A stretch of 27,541 nt of DNA, taken from contig CALHKJ010000456.1 in the NCBI GenBank assembly GCA_938033975.1, positions 1 to 27,541 on the forward strand. The letters are read 5' to 3'. Numbering within the stretch: the first letter of the stretch is position 1; each line of letters begins with the position of its first letter. This document shows positions 16,669-24,671 of this stretch, piece by piece. This stretch comes from an uncultured Saprospiraceae bacterium (GTDB lineage: Bacteria; Bacteroidota; Bacteroidia; Chitinophagales; Saprospiraceae). The position numbers and the translations under genes are program-made. A model generated the notes under the pieces. The model ran no database searches and was not told the origin of the DNA. It saw only the letters and a list, made by a program, of their open reading frames with translations.

Positions 16669-17514
16669 TTAAAAGGAAATATATTGCACAGGGTCCAATG
16701 GAACGCCTTGAAACCACAATTCAAAATGGAGATGTGGGCCAGTTGTCTGCTCCCCGCTATTTCCAATTATGGCAATGGCTTCGCCAGTTGTTACGTAATC
16801 TCCTTCATTTTTTAAAAGGACAGAGTTGTGTTTGTAAACGGAGATAATGTTGTCGCTATGCTGTATGCTAATAGTGTTTCCAGTTTCAATGGTCCAGGCC
16901 GCGTTGATGACTACTCCTTCGCTGACTGCAACGATAGGTGAATTTTTTGGAGCGATTATATCAACGCCTAAATGTTCTTGAAGGGCATTGAATGGAGCGC
17001 TCATACGGCCTCTCACCGGTGATACAAGATGCATCAATTTGGATCTCAGTTCTGAGAGTTCTTTTGTTTCTGATTGGGTATTGGTGGCTTTGATCTCATT
17101 TTCAATGGAGTTTGTGGCTATGCTAGGTGTGGATAAGTCCATCAATTGAGGGTTAGAATTTTTGATAAATTCTTGATCTCCATTCAACATATTAACCAAG
17201 CCATCTATATAAACTTTCTGATCTGTTAAAGTTTGCTCTAAGTCAATAACTTGCTTGTTCAGTTGGATGAAGGCGCTACTACTTTCTACGTTGTCAATAC
17301 CAAAGATGAAGTGCTTGATGGGCTTGAATGAAAAAAGGAGTACACAAAAGAGAAAGACCAATAAAATAAGGGTCATGACACTCAAAATAAAGCCTAAAAG
17401 GGAGAATTGGAAGGATCTTAGCTCTTTGAGACTTTCAGGATCTGCTATCCCAACTCTATACTTTGTTTTTAATTTTTCCCAAAGGGAGTCCTTTTCTAAG
17501 CTCTTGTCGTTCAT
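16669..17514 (-). CDS. M23 family metallopeptidase (LytM-like)
   Basis: 281 residues. A cytoplasmic start of about 33 residues is followed by one membrane helix (about 36-62), a coiled-coil-like segment (80-160) and a C-terminal peptidase_M23 domain (about 165-280). The zinc site appears complete: His181 and Asp185 in HLGVD, and His263 in the HLH of GPHLHFELW (His261 and His263), with His229 in YKHN as a further active-site histidine. It is thus probably an active peptidoglycan endopeptidase in the periplasm rather than a degenerate NlpD/EnvC-type activator. The architecture is common in Bacteroidota. It diverges from the porW-like gene across a 158-bp intergenic region. Confidence 0.92.
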   Translation of the reverse strand: MNDKSLEKDSLWEKLKTKYRVGIADPESLKELRSFQFSLLGFILSVMTLILLVFLFCVLLFSFKPIKHFIFGIDNVESSSAFIQLNKQVIDLEQTLTDQKVYIDGLVNMLNGDQEFIKNSNPQLMDLSTPSIATNSIENEIKATNTQSETKELSELRSKLMHLVSPVRGRMSAPFNALQEHLGVDIIAPKNSPIVAVSEGVVINAAWTIETGNTISIQHSDNIISVYKHNSVLLKNEGDYVTTGEAIAIIGNSGEQTTGPHLHFELWFQGVPLDPVQYISF

Positions 17515-17576
17515 ATGAATATGACTTGATTCATGTATTAAAGTGCAAATAGGGTGTAAAATTGGAATAATTAAAA

Positions 17577-17584
17577 TAATTTTG
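17577..17584 (+). promoter_or_regulatory. Putative -7 box upstream of the porW-like gene
   Basis: TAATTTTG fits TAnnTTTG and would give a leader of about 85 bases. Inside that leader, AAATCAG (17589-17595) and CTGATTT (17619-17625) form an inverted repeat with a 23-base spacer, which could be an operator or a weak hairpin. Confidence 0.3.
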
Positions 17585-17672
17585 CAGCAAATCAGTTTAT
17601 ATAGGTGATAATAAGTAGCTGATTTTCTCCCAAAACTGCACTAATTACAGCATTTTACTAAAAAATATTACG

Positions 17673-20591
17673 TTGAATATACTAAGGTCTACTTTAGCCC
17701 TCCTGATGGCAATTTTACTTTTATCCTCCTGTGTAACAGAAAGGAAGAAAAGCGACATCAAGGGAACGAAGAAGTTTTACCATAATACGACTGCTTATTA
17801 TAATGCATTTTTCAATGCAGAAGAACTGATGGCAGAAAGTGTTATGAATATGCAATCTGCACATATCGATAATTACAATGATCTTATCAGCGTATACGAT
17901 TACACAAATCTTCAGAATCCAAGAATAGAAGCGAGCAATCTTGATATTGCCGTTGAGAAAGTTTCAAAGTCTGCCTCTTTGCATAGACAAAGTCACTGGG
18001 TGGATGATTGTTATGTGTTGATAGGTAAAGCGCAGTTTTATAAGCAAGATTATGAGACAGCTGAAGAGACGCTTATGTTTTTTGAAGAAGAGTTTGATCC
18101 ATTCAATCCATATGGAAAAAATTATGATCCAAGTAAGGAAGCATCTAGAGCAGAAAAAGAAAAGCAACGTAAAATAGAAAAGAAGGCAAAAGAGGCGGAA
18201 AGAAAAGAAGAGGTAGAGCAAAGAGAAAAGTCGGAAAAAGAAAAACAAAAAGAGAGAAAGGCTGCTCAGAAGGAAAGGGAAAGACTGAAGAAGGAGCAGA
18301 TGAAGGATAGAAAAAGAAATGGCGGAAGGTCAGGAACAAAAACCAGAGCTCCTAAAACTGAGACACCAACTAAAGAAGAAGTAAAGGAAGAAAAGAAAGA
18401 AGAAGAGGAAAAAAAGAAAGAGGAGGAAAAGGAGAAGGAAGAAGAAATCGACGAGTTGAGTGATGGTCTCTTTGGTCATACAACAGCATACTGGAATGGA
18501 TTATACTGGTTAGCAAGAACATTGATCGAGAGAGAAAATTATTCTTCAGCGGAGTACTACTTAAATAAGATCAGTGGTTCGAATGCACAAGAAGAAGTGA
18601 GAAGTGAAATCCCTGCTGCTCGTGCACACCTTAATATCAAAAATGAAGATTACGATGCTGCTCTTGATTATCTGAATGAAGCCATTGCAGTAAGCAAAGA
18701 CAAATTTGCGAAAGCGAGATATGCTTACATCAGAGCTCAAATATTTGAGAGACTAGGAAATCCAAATGCGGCTTTTGCAGAGTTTGAAAGATGTAGATCT
18801 TTTAAGCCTGATTTTGAAATGGCATTTTATGCAGATATCAATGATTTGAAATTGTCTCATTCCATTGGGAAGATTAATTCGAAGAGTGCCATCAAGAAGA
18901 TGGAGAGAATGCTTGAGGAAGATAAATACCTTGACTTTAGAGGGCCTATTTATTTTTCAATTGGTGAGGTGCTTTTAAATGATGGAAATACTGAGGCTGC
19001 TATTACTGCATTTAAAACTGCAACCGGTGAAGGAGGAACTCAGGATCCCGATCTATTCTATAGACTTGCCAATTTGCTGTTTGATCAACAAGATTATGCT
19101 TCTGCAAAGCAATACTTTGATAAGACTTTGGAATATATGCCGAAGTCAGATTCAAGATATCCGCAGGTAAGAAAGTATGCCAATTCATTAAAAGATATTT
19201 CATTGACCATAGAGCAAATTGATCTTCAAGATAGTTTGTTGACTTTGGCTTCATTGCCAGAAGATGAATTAAGAGAAAGGGCTATAGAGGCCATTAAGAA
19301 TCGCCCTGAAGAAGAAGTACTTGCTGGAAATCCAAATGCACCAAGCCAAACTACCAACAATGGAGTTGGTAGAAGATATGGCTCTGGTCAAAGTAGCTTT
19401 TTTGCATACAACCCCATTGCATTGAATCAAGGGAAGTCAGAATTTGTGAGAGAGTGGGGGGATAGACCATTAGAGGATAATTGGAGAAGATCTTCAATTG
19501 GCGCTTCATTTACTGATGAAATCGCAGAGGATACTGGTGAAAAAGAAATTTCGGAAGAAGAGATTGATGCTTTCATCAGTAATATTCCAACTTCGAAATT
19601 GGCTGAAGAAACTGCCAAAAGAAAATTGTCAACTGCACTATTTGATCTTGGCTTTATGTACAGAGAAAGATTACAAAACTATAAGAAGTCTAGTGAGACC
19701 TTAGATAGGATAGTTGAGGAGTTTCCAAGTTTTCAAAAAATGGATCAAGTATACTTTTATCAATACTTAAACAATCAGGATCTAGGCAATACTAGCAAAG
19801 CACAGCGTTTTGTTAATTTAATGAAAGAGGAATATCCTGACTCGAGATATACAAAAATTGCAACAGATCCAAATTATGTAAAAAAGGAATTGGCTGCTGA
19901 GAATGAGTTAGATGATTTTTACAATGAGACCTATTCTTACTTTGAAAATAAAGATTTTGAGACGGTGATAAATCGTGCAATGAAATCTGCTAAGCAATTT
20001 GGAGAGAACAATGAATTTGCACCAAAATTCTCACTTCTTTCTGCTATGAGTATTGGTAGCACTAAAGGCAAAGAGGAATATATTAAAGCTTTAGATCAAT
20101 TGGTAAAGCGATATCCGAATACACCTGAGCAGACAAGAGCGAAAGAAATATTAAGATTCTTGAAAGGAGATGAAGAGGCATTTAACTCTATTCTTTACGA
20201 TGAGGAGACTCAGAAATTTGAGAAAAATAAAGATGGACTTCACTATGTAGTTGTCGTCTTGTATGATGCTTCAGGTTCTGATGTAGATCAGGCAAAAATT
20301 AGCATCTCTGGATTTAACAGACAGTTCTTCAAATCAGATAGGCTACAACAAAGTGATATCTCTTTAAACAGAGACTTGAATAGTCATTTGATCCTGATAA
20401 GAAAATATTCTAATGAGGCGAGAGCAATGGATTATTGGAAGACAGTCCAGAAGAATGAAGATAAGTTTATGACTACTGGAGCTAACTATGAATTTTATCC
20501 AGTTACTCAAAATAACTACAGAGAGATCATTAAGCAAAAATCAATTAATGCTTATCGAGCTTATTTTGAGAAAGAATACCTGGGGAATTGA
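17673..20591 (+). CDS. porW: Type IX secretion system lipoprotein, PorW/SprE-like TPR protein
   Basis: 972-residue lipoprotein; the signal ends LLSSC with Cys20 as the lipidated residue. The start is TTG; the only nearby ATG (residue 12) would destroy the signal. The N-terminal block KKFYHNTTAYYNAFFNAEE (33-51), followed by SHWVDDCYVLIGKAQFYKQD (107-126), is the hallmark of PorW/SprE, a periplasmic TPR lipoprotein needed for type IX secretion and gliding. Several TPR-like helix pairs follow (for example EDYDAALDYLNEAI, QDYASAKQYFDKTL). A highly charged Lys/Glu/Arg-rich segment at 155-262 interrupts the TPR array. The C-terminal region resembles the conserved Bacteroidota ending with YVVVVLYDASGSDVDQ and YRAYF. 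It is monocistronic, ending before the repeat region and terminator. Other T9SS genes are not in the window. Confidence 0.88.
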   Translation: MNILRSTLALLMAILLLSSCVTERKKSDIKGTKKFYHNTTAYYNAFFNAEELMAESVMNMQSAHIDNYNDLISVYDYTNLQNPRIEASNLDIAVEKVSKSASLHRQSHWVDDCYVLIGKAQFYKQDYETAEETLMFFEEEFDPFNPYGKNYDPSKEASRAEKEKQRKIEKKAKEAERKEEVEQREKSEKEKQKERKAAQKERERLKKEQMKDRKRNGGRSGTKTRAPKTETPTKEEVKEEKKEEEEKKKEEEKEKEEEIDELSDGLFGHTTAYWNGLYWLARTLIERENYSSAEYYLNKISGSNAQEEVRSEIPAARAHLNIKNEDYDAALDYLNEAIAVSKDKFAKARYAYIRAQIFERLGNPNAAFAEFERCRSFKPDFEMAFYADINDLKLSHSIGKINSKSAIKKMERMLEEDKYLDFRGPIYFSIGEVLLNDGNTEAAITAFKTATGEGGTQDPDLFYRLANLLFDQQDYASAKQYFDKTLEYMPKSDSRYPQVRKYANSLKDISLTIEQIDLQDSLLTLASLPEDELRERAIEAIKNRPEEEVLAGNPNAPSQTTNNGVGRRYGSGQSSFFAYNPIALNQGKSEFVREWGDRPLEDNWRRSSIGASFTDEIAEDTGEKEISEEEIDAFISNIPTSKLAEETAKRKLSTALFDLGFMYRERLQNYKKSSETLDRIVEEFPSFQKMDQVYFYQYLNNQDLGNTSKAQRFVNLMKEEYPDSRYTKIATDPNYVKKELAAENELDDFYNETYSYFENKDFETVINRAMKSAKQFGENNEFAPKFSLLSAMSIGSTKGKEEYIKALDQLVKRYPNTPEQTRAKEILRFLKGDEEAFNSILYDEETQKFEKNKDGLHYVVVVLYDASGSDVDQAKISISGFNRQFFKSDRLQQSDISLNRDLNSHLILIRKYSNEARAMDYWKTVQKNEDKFMTTGANYEFYPVTQNNYREIIKQKSINAYRAYFEKEYLGN

Positions 20592-20610
20592 AATGAAAAT
20601 AAAAATCAAA

Positions 20611-20785
20611 ATTAAAATGCCAGCCCGCTGAGGCGCTGTGAAGGTTGGATTTAGGAAATTAAAATGCTTGCCCGCCGAAGCATTGCGTAGGTGGGAAAAT
20701 TAAAATGCCAGCCCGCTGTGGCGCTGCGAAGGTTGGATTTAGGAAATTAAAATGCTTGTTCGCCGAAGCATTGCGTGGTGGGAAA
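20611..20785. repeat. REP-like hairpin array, units A-B-A-B
   Basis: Four units each begin ATTAAAATGC: A1 20611-20657, B1 20658-20698, A2 20699-20745, B2 20746-20785. A1 and A2 differ at two of 47 positions; B1 and B2 differ at two plus a one-base deletion. A and B align over a 26-base core. The B core folds as CCCGCC (20671-20676) with GGTGGG (20690-20695), one G-T wobble; the A core as CCAGCC (20620-20625) with GGTTGG (20643-20648). B also contains AATGCTT/AAGCATT with an 8-base loop as an alternative hairpin. Confidence 0.8.
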
Positions 20786-20847
20786 ATTAAAATATAGGGG
20801 GCTCAATCATTTTAATGACATGAGCACTGCTCTTTAGGAGAGGGAAT

Positions 20848-20883
20848 AAAAAAAAGCCGATTCATGTTATGAATCGGCTTTTA
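20848..20883. terminator. Bidirectional rho-independent terminator
   Basis: A perfect 11-bp stem, AGCCGATTCAT (20855-20865) and ATGAATCGGCT (20869-20879), with a GTT loop. It is preceded by eight A's and followed by T's, so it has a T tract on either strand. It sits between the convergent porW-like and CBS genes and can serve both. Confidence 0.9.
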
Positions 20884-20903
20884 TATTTGGGTTGAAAATG
20901 TGT

Positions 20904-21326
20904 TTATCCTAGTACCTCCTTATAAAGGATTGGTGTTTTGTATTCTCTTTTCATGGTGTGTTTGATCACATCAAAAGCTGTAACTACTCCTTTTAGTTCG
21001 TTTCTTAAATTGACTACTGGGAGTGTTTTAAATCGCTTGTCCATAAAAAGTTCTGCGGCAGTCCCCACCTTATCTAATGGTGAGATCTTAATAATCTTCT
21101 TGCTCATAATTTCCGAAACTTTCATTTCGGCATTGTTTTCATTTGCATTGTGGTGTTTCCACAGATCGTGTGTGGTAATCATTCCTACTAATTTGCCTTC
21201 CTCAACTACGGGAACCTGTTGGACTTTATGAAAAACCATTAGATTTGAAAGTTGCCTAAGGCTTTGTTCTGGTGTAACAACAACGGGGTCGGTTGTCATG
21301 ATTTTTCGTACTTCTTGATTCAGCAT
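20904..21326 (-). CDS. Two-CBS-domain protein
   Basis: 140 residues made of two CBS motifs and little else: about 5-60 (VRKIMTTDPVVVTPE...GMITTHDLW) and about 69-126 (KVSEIMSKKIIKISPLDKVG...GVVTAFDVIK). A CBS pair forms a Bateman module that binds adenine nucleotides (AMP, ATP, S-adenosyl-methionine, or cyclic di-AMP in some) and acts as an energy or ligand sensor. With no attached enzyme, it must act on a partner. The stop is close to the shared terminator at 20848-20883. It is transcribed away from the SDR operon. The ligand and partner are unknown. Confidence 0.9.
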   Translation of the reverse strand: MLNQEVRKIMTTDPVVVTPEQSLRQLSNLMVFHKVQQVPVVEEGKLVGMITTHDLWKHHNANENNAEMKVSEIMSKKIIKISPLDKVGTAAELFMDKRFKTLPVVNLRNELKGVVTAFDVIKHTMKREYKTPILYKEVLG

Positions 21327-21444
21327 AAAAGTGAGTTTTTATTGTTAAGAAAATCAACTTTAATCACAAAGAGTCCGAGTGCTATTTCAATTGCTTGTCT
21401 TAAGATAGAAAATTTTTAGCGAAATTTCCAAATTTGGTGGCCTA

Positions 21445-21481
21445 TTGTAGCTGCTAAGTATCACTTTGTAGCTGTTGAGTA
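21445..21481 (+). promoter_or_regulatory. 16-bp direct repeat with 21-bp period upstream of the SDR operon
   Basis: TTGTAGCTGCTAAGTA (21445-21460) is repeated as TTGTAGCTGTTGAGTA (21466-21481) with two mismatches. The start-to-start distance of 21 bp is two helical turns, typical of tandem binding by a dimeric regulator. It lies 56-92 bp before the SDR start and could equally serve the divergent CBS gene. Confidence 0.4.
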
Positions 21482-21536
21482 GGCATTTATGGACTTTCTC
21501 TATTTTTTTAATGGTATTGCTATCTTCACTTTCTAG

Positions 21537-22337
21537 ATGAGATATTATAAAGGAAAAAAAGTATGGATAACTGGAGCCAGCGCCGGAATTGGTAAGGCAT
21601 TAGCACTTAGTTTGGCCTCAGAAGGTGCGGATTTGATACTCTCTAGTAGAAAGAGAGAAAGCCTTGAAGCTGTAAAGCTGGCTTGCGGTAAACAAGTAAA
21701 AGTTGATATACTAGTATTGGATTTAGAGGATCATCAAGGAATTGAGAAGACATTTAATGAAAATGTTGATTTGATTCAAGATGTAGATGTGTTGATCAAC
21801 AACGGAGGTATATCACAAAGATCTCAGGTGTCGGAAACAGATTTTTCTGTTTACAAAAAACTCATGGATGTCAACTATTTAGGAACGGTGCAGTTAACAA
21901 GGTTGTTACTTCCTTTTTTTATTAAAAGAAATAAAGGACAATTTGTAGTGATGAGCAGTGTGGCTGGAAAGTTTGGAGTACCATATAGATCTGGATATTC
22001 TGCTGCAAAAATGGCTCTTCATGGCTTTTTTGATGCTTTGAGGGCGGAAGTAAGCAAAACAGACATCACAGTATCAATTATTTGTCCTGGATTTGTTAAG
22101 ACTGATATTTCGAAAAATGCCATTACAGGAGACGGAAATAAGTACGAAAAAATGGACGAAGCCCAAGAAAAAGGCATGGATGTGAGCGTTTTGGCAAAAG
22201 AAATCCTTAAAGCTGTACAAAATCACAAAGCAGAGGCTTATTTTGGGGGCTTTAGAGAAACTAAATTAGCTATATTCGTGTCAAAATTGTTTCCTAATCG
22301 ATTCAGAAAAATAATTGCGAAAGCCAAGGTAAAATAA
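21537..22337 (+). CDS. Short-chain dehydrogenase/reductase
   Basis: 266 residues of a classical SDR. The cofactor loop GASAGIG is at 13-19 and the NNGG stabilising motif at 88-91. The catalytic residues are Ser141, Tyr154 and Lys158 in YSAAK, with the regular 13-residue and 4-residue spacings. SSRKR at 36-40 places basic residues after strand 2, which favours NADP(H). The sequence most resembles the DHRS7-like group, which also lies near 3-ketodihydrosphingosine reductases. Nine bases separate it from the alpha-oxoamine synthase gene, so they are co-transcribed. If that enzyme is a serine palmitoyltransferase, this SDR is a good candidate for reducing 3-ketosphinganine. That link is inference from gene order. 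Confidence 0.88.
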   Translation: MRYYKGKKVWITGASAGIGKALALSLASEGADLILSSRKRESLEAVKLACGKQVKVDILVLDLEDHQGIEKTFNENVDLIQDVDVLINNGGISQRSQVSETDFSVYKKLMDVNYLGTVQLTRLLLPFFIKRNKGQFVVMSSVAGKFGVPYRSGYSAAKMALHGFFDALRAEVSKTDITVSIICPGFVKTDISKNAITGDGNKYEKMDEAQEKGMDVSVLAKEILKAVQNHKAEAYFGGFRETKLAIFVSKLFPNRFRKIIAKAKVK

Positions 22338-22346
22338 CTAACAAGT

Positions 22347-23582
22347 ATGGATATTTTCGATAGAATTAAAAATGATATGGGCCCACTAGGCAGATATGCT
22401 GATGTGGCTGAAGGATATTATATATTTCCCAAACTCGAAGGTGAACTAAGTAACCGCATGAAGTTTAAAGGAGAGGATGTAATTGTATGGTCGATTAACA
22501 ATTACTTAGGACTAGGAAATCATCCAGATGTAAGAAAGGCTGATACGCAAGCAACAGAAGATTGGGGACTAGCTTATCCGATGGGATCAAGAATGATGTC
22601 TGGTAATACACAGATGCATGATGACTTAGAAAAGGAGTTGGCTGATTTTGAAAACAAGGAGGCTGCTGTTCTGGTAAACTTTGGTTACCAAGGAATCATG
22701 TCTGCGATTGATTCTTTACTTTCAAGAAGAGATGTAGTGGTGTATGACGCAGGATGTCACGCTTGTATTGTAGATGGAGTAAGAATGCACTCTGGAAAAA
22801 GATTGGTATTCCAACACAACGATATTGAAAGCTTAGAGAAGCAATTGAAAACTGCTACTAAGATTGCTGAAGAACAAGAAGGAGGAATTCTTGTGATTTC
22901 AGAAGGTGTATTCGGAATGAGAGGTGATCAAGGTAAGCTGAGAGAGATTGTTGCTTTGAAAGAAAAATATTCATTTAGACTTTTGGTTGATGATGCACAT
23001 GGTTTTGGAACCTTGGGTAAAACAGGATCAGGAGCAGGTGAAGAACAAGGAGTTCAAGATGATATCGATTTGTACTTTGCCACATTTGCGAAAGCGATGG
23101 GATCTGTAGGAGCATTTCTAGCAGGAGACAAAGACACAATTCAATTTATCAAATACAACATGAGATCTCAGATCTTTGCAAAATCATTGGCGATGCCTAT
23201 CGTACAAGGTGCAAAGAAGAGATTGGAGATGTTGAGAACAATGCCTGAGTTTAAAGACAAGCTTTGGGCGAATGTAAGACAATTACAATCTGGTCTTAAA
23301 GAGGCTGGCTTCGATATAGGAAATACAAATTCATGTGTGTCTCCAGTATATATGAAAGGATCAGTAGAAGAAGCGATGAAGCTTGTTTATGATCTAAGAG
23401 AGAACCACAGAATTTTCTGTTCGATTGTAGTTTATCCAGTTGTACCAAAAGGAATCATTCTATTGAGATTGATACCGACTGCAGTACACACTTCTGAGGA
23501 CATTGTGGAAACAATCGAAGCATTCAAAGCTGTACAAATCAAATTAAAGGCGGGAGCTTACGACGGAGAGAAAGTAAGTTAA
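22347..23582 (+). CDS. Alpha-oxoamine synthase (serine palmitoyltransferase- or KBL-like)
   Basis: 411-residue PLP-dependent enzyme of fold type I that condenses an acyl-CoA with an amino acid, with loss of CO2. Key residues: His138 in AGCHACIVDG stacks on the cofactor, Asp215 in VDDAHGFG binds the pyridine nitrogen with His218 nearby, and Lys249 in TFAKAMG carries PLP. The length matches serine palmitoyltransferase, 2-amino-3-ketobutyrate CoA ligase and AONS alike. The neighbouring SDR and lipid-type genes favour serine palmitoyltransferase and long-chain-base synthesis, known in Bacteroidota. The sequence around the active site departs from textbook SPTs (TFAKAMGSVGAFLAG instead of TFSKSLAAIGG), so a different acyl-CoA or amino acid is possible. 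The gap to the next gene is 7 bp. Confidence 0.88.
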   Translation: MDIFDRIKNDMGPLGRYADVAEGYYIFPKLEGELSNRMKFKGEDVIVWSINNYLGLGNHPDVRKADTQATEDWGLAYPMGSRMMSGNTQMHDDLEKELADFENKEAAVLVNFGYQGIMSAIDSLLSRRDVVVYDAGCHACIVDGVRMHSGKRLVFQHNDIESLEKQLKTATKIAEEQEGGILVISEGVFGMRGDQGKLREIVALKEKYSFRLLVDDAHGFGTLGKTGSGAGEEQGVQDDIDLYFATFAKAMGSVGAFLAGDKDTIQFIKYNMRSQIFAKSLAMPIVQGAKKRLEMLRTMPEFKDKLWANVRQLQSGLKEAGFDIGNTNSCVSPVYMKGSVEEAMKLVYDLRENHRIFCSIVVYPVVPKGIILLRLIPTAVHTSEDIVETIEAFKAVQIKLKAGAYDGEKVS

Positions 23583-23589
23583 GTTTTAG

Positions 23590-24639
23590 ATGACAGAGCC
23601 ATTAATTTCCGGAATCCAACAAATTGGCATAGGTAACATTTCTGTGTACGATACATGGGAGTGGTACAAAAATAATCTTGGTATGGATCTGCCTGTTTTT
23701 GACGAAGCAGCAGAGGCGGCATTGATGTTGCCTTATACCGAAGGTGAACCAAGAAGTCGTCATGCAATATTGGCACTCAATATGATGGGTGGGGGTGGAG
23801 CAGAAATTTGGCAATATACTTCTCGTACAGGTCAGCCCGCAAAGTTTGATATCAAGCTTGGAGACTTGGGGATTTACGCTTCCAAATTCAAATCTCCGAA
23901 TGTAAAGAAATCACACGAAGTACTTTCTGCAAACAATCCTGTTTCTGCTATATCTAAAAATCCAGAAGGGAAAGATCACTTCTACCTTCATGATCCATTT
24001 GGCAATCCCATTGAGATTGTGGAATCAGAAAATTGGTTTGGAAAAGGGATATCACATTCAGGTGGAGTGTATGGCGCAGTGATTGGTGTTTCTAATATTG
24101 ATAAGTCCAAAGAGTTTTATAAAAACATCTTGGGTTTTGACAAGGTAGTCTATGACACTCAAGGTAAATTTGATGACTTCTCTTACTTAAAGGCAGACGG
24201 TAATGAATTTAGAAGGGTGCTACTAAGACACTCGAAAGAAAGGGTAGGACCTTTCAGCAAGTTGCTTGGTGCTGGTGAAATCGAATTGGTGCAAGCGCTT
24301 GATCAGGATGCAAACAAAATCTTTCAAGATAGAATGTGGGGTGATCTAGGATACATCCACCTTTGCTTTGATATTGTTGGTATGGATGCACTTAGAGAAA
24401 AGTGTAAAAATCAAGGCTGTGCATTTACGGTGGATAGCGGTGACTTTGATATGGGAGAAGCAGCTGGACATTTTGCATACATCGAAGATCCAGATGGTGC
24501 ATTGATCGAATTTGTAGAAACACACAAGGTGCCTATCCTTAAGAAAATCAATTGGTACTTAGATCTAAAGAAAAGACCTGCTGGCAAATCTTTGCCGAGA
24601 TGGATGTTGAAGGCGATGGGCTTGTCGAGGGTAAAATGA
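23590..24639 (+). CDS. Double VOC-domain protein (glyoxalase/dioxygenase superfamily)
   Basis: 349 residues with two vicinal-oxygen-chelate modules, about 9-147 and 160-312, followed by a basic tail. The domain-ending pattern is seen twice: FYLHDPFGNPIEIVE (131-145) and AYIEDPDGALIEFVE (296-310). In the second module, Glu232 (EIELVQ), His257 (GYIHLCFDI) and Glu308 sit at typical metal-ligand places, but the usual first-strand His is absent (AVIGVSNI). The first module keeps Glu142 but lacks an obvious His at its first strand. The two-module size recalls extradiol dioxygenases and HPP dioxygenase, but its ligand set is incomplete. It is the third gene of the SDR-AOS-VOC unit, so a lipid-modifying or substrate-binding role is plausible but unproven. 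Confidence 0.82.
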   Translation: MTEPLISGIQQIGIGNISVYDTWEWYKNNLGMDLPVFDEAAEAALMLPYTEGEPRSRHAILALNMMGGGGAEIWQYTSRTGQPAKFDIKLGDLGIYASKFKSPNVKKSHEVLSANNPVSAISKNPEGKDHFYLHDPFGNPIEIVESENWFGKGISHSGGVYGAVIGVSNIDKSKEFYKNILGFDKVVYDTQGKFDDFSYLKADGNEFRRVLLRHSKERVGPFSKLLGAGEIELVQALDQDANKIFQDRMWGDLGYIHLCFDIVGMDALREKCKNQGCAFTVDSGDFDMGEAAGHFAYIEDPDGALIEFVETHKVPILKKINWYLDLKKRPAGKSLPRWMLKAMGLSRVK

Positions 24640-24671
24640 AGACTCAGAGACTTAAGACGAAAGACGAAAGA

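Larger units (their letters stand above)
20592..20903. other. Non-coding region with repeat array and terminator
   Basis: This 312-bp gap between convergent genes holds no credible open frame. It is made of a short A-rich leader, four hairpin repeat units (20611-20785), a unique stretch of about 60 bp starting with a fifth copy of ATTAAAAT, and a strong bidirectional terminator. The repeat units are visibly richer in G+C than the flanking DNA. Confidence 0.8.

Noticed and set aside
16628..16717. N-terminal extension of the HAD phosphatase to 16717
   Set aside because: The extension overlaps the M23 coding end, and a TAnnTTTG box lies within it directly before the ATG at 16627.
17964..18339. 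Antisense open frames rich in Phe and Leu
   Set aside because: They are the reverse complement of the Lys/Glu codon-rich segment of the PorW-like gene and have no start context or family look.
20611..20785. Regularly spaced repeats taken as a CRISPR array
   Set aside because: The units are contiguous and themselves homologous, with no unique spacers, and no cas gene is near.
24640..24671. Terminator between the VOC and acyltransferase genes
   Set aside because: The 32-bp gap holds only a short direct AAAGACGA-type repetition with no stem-loop.
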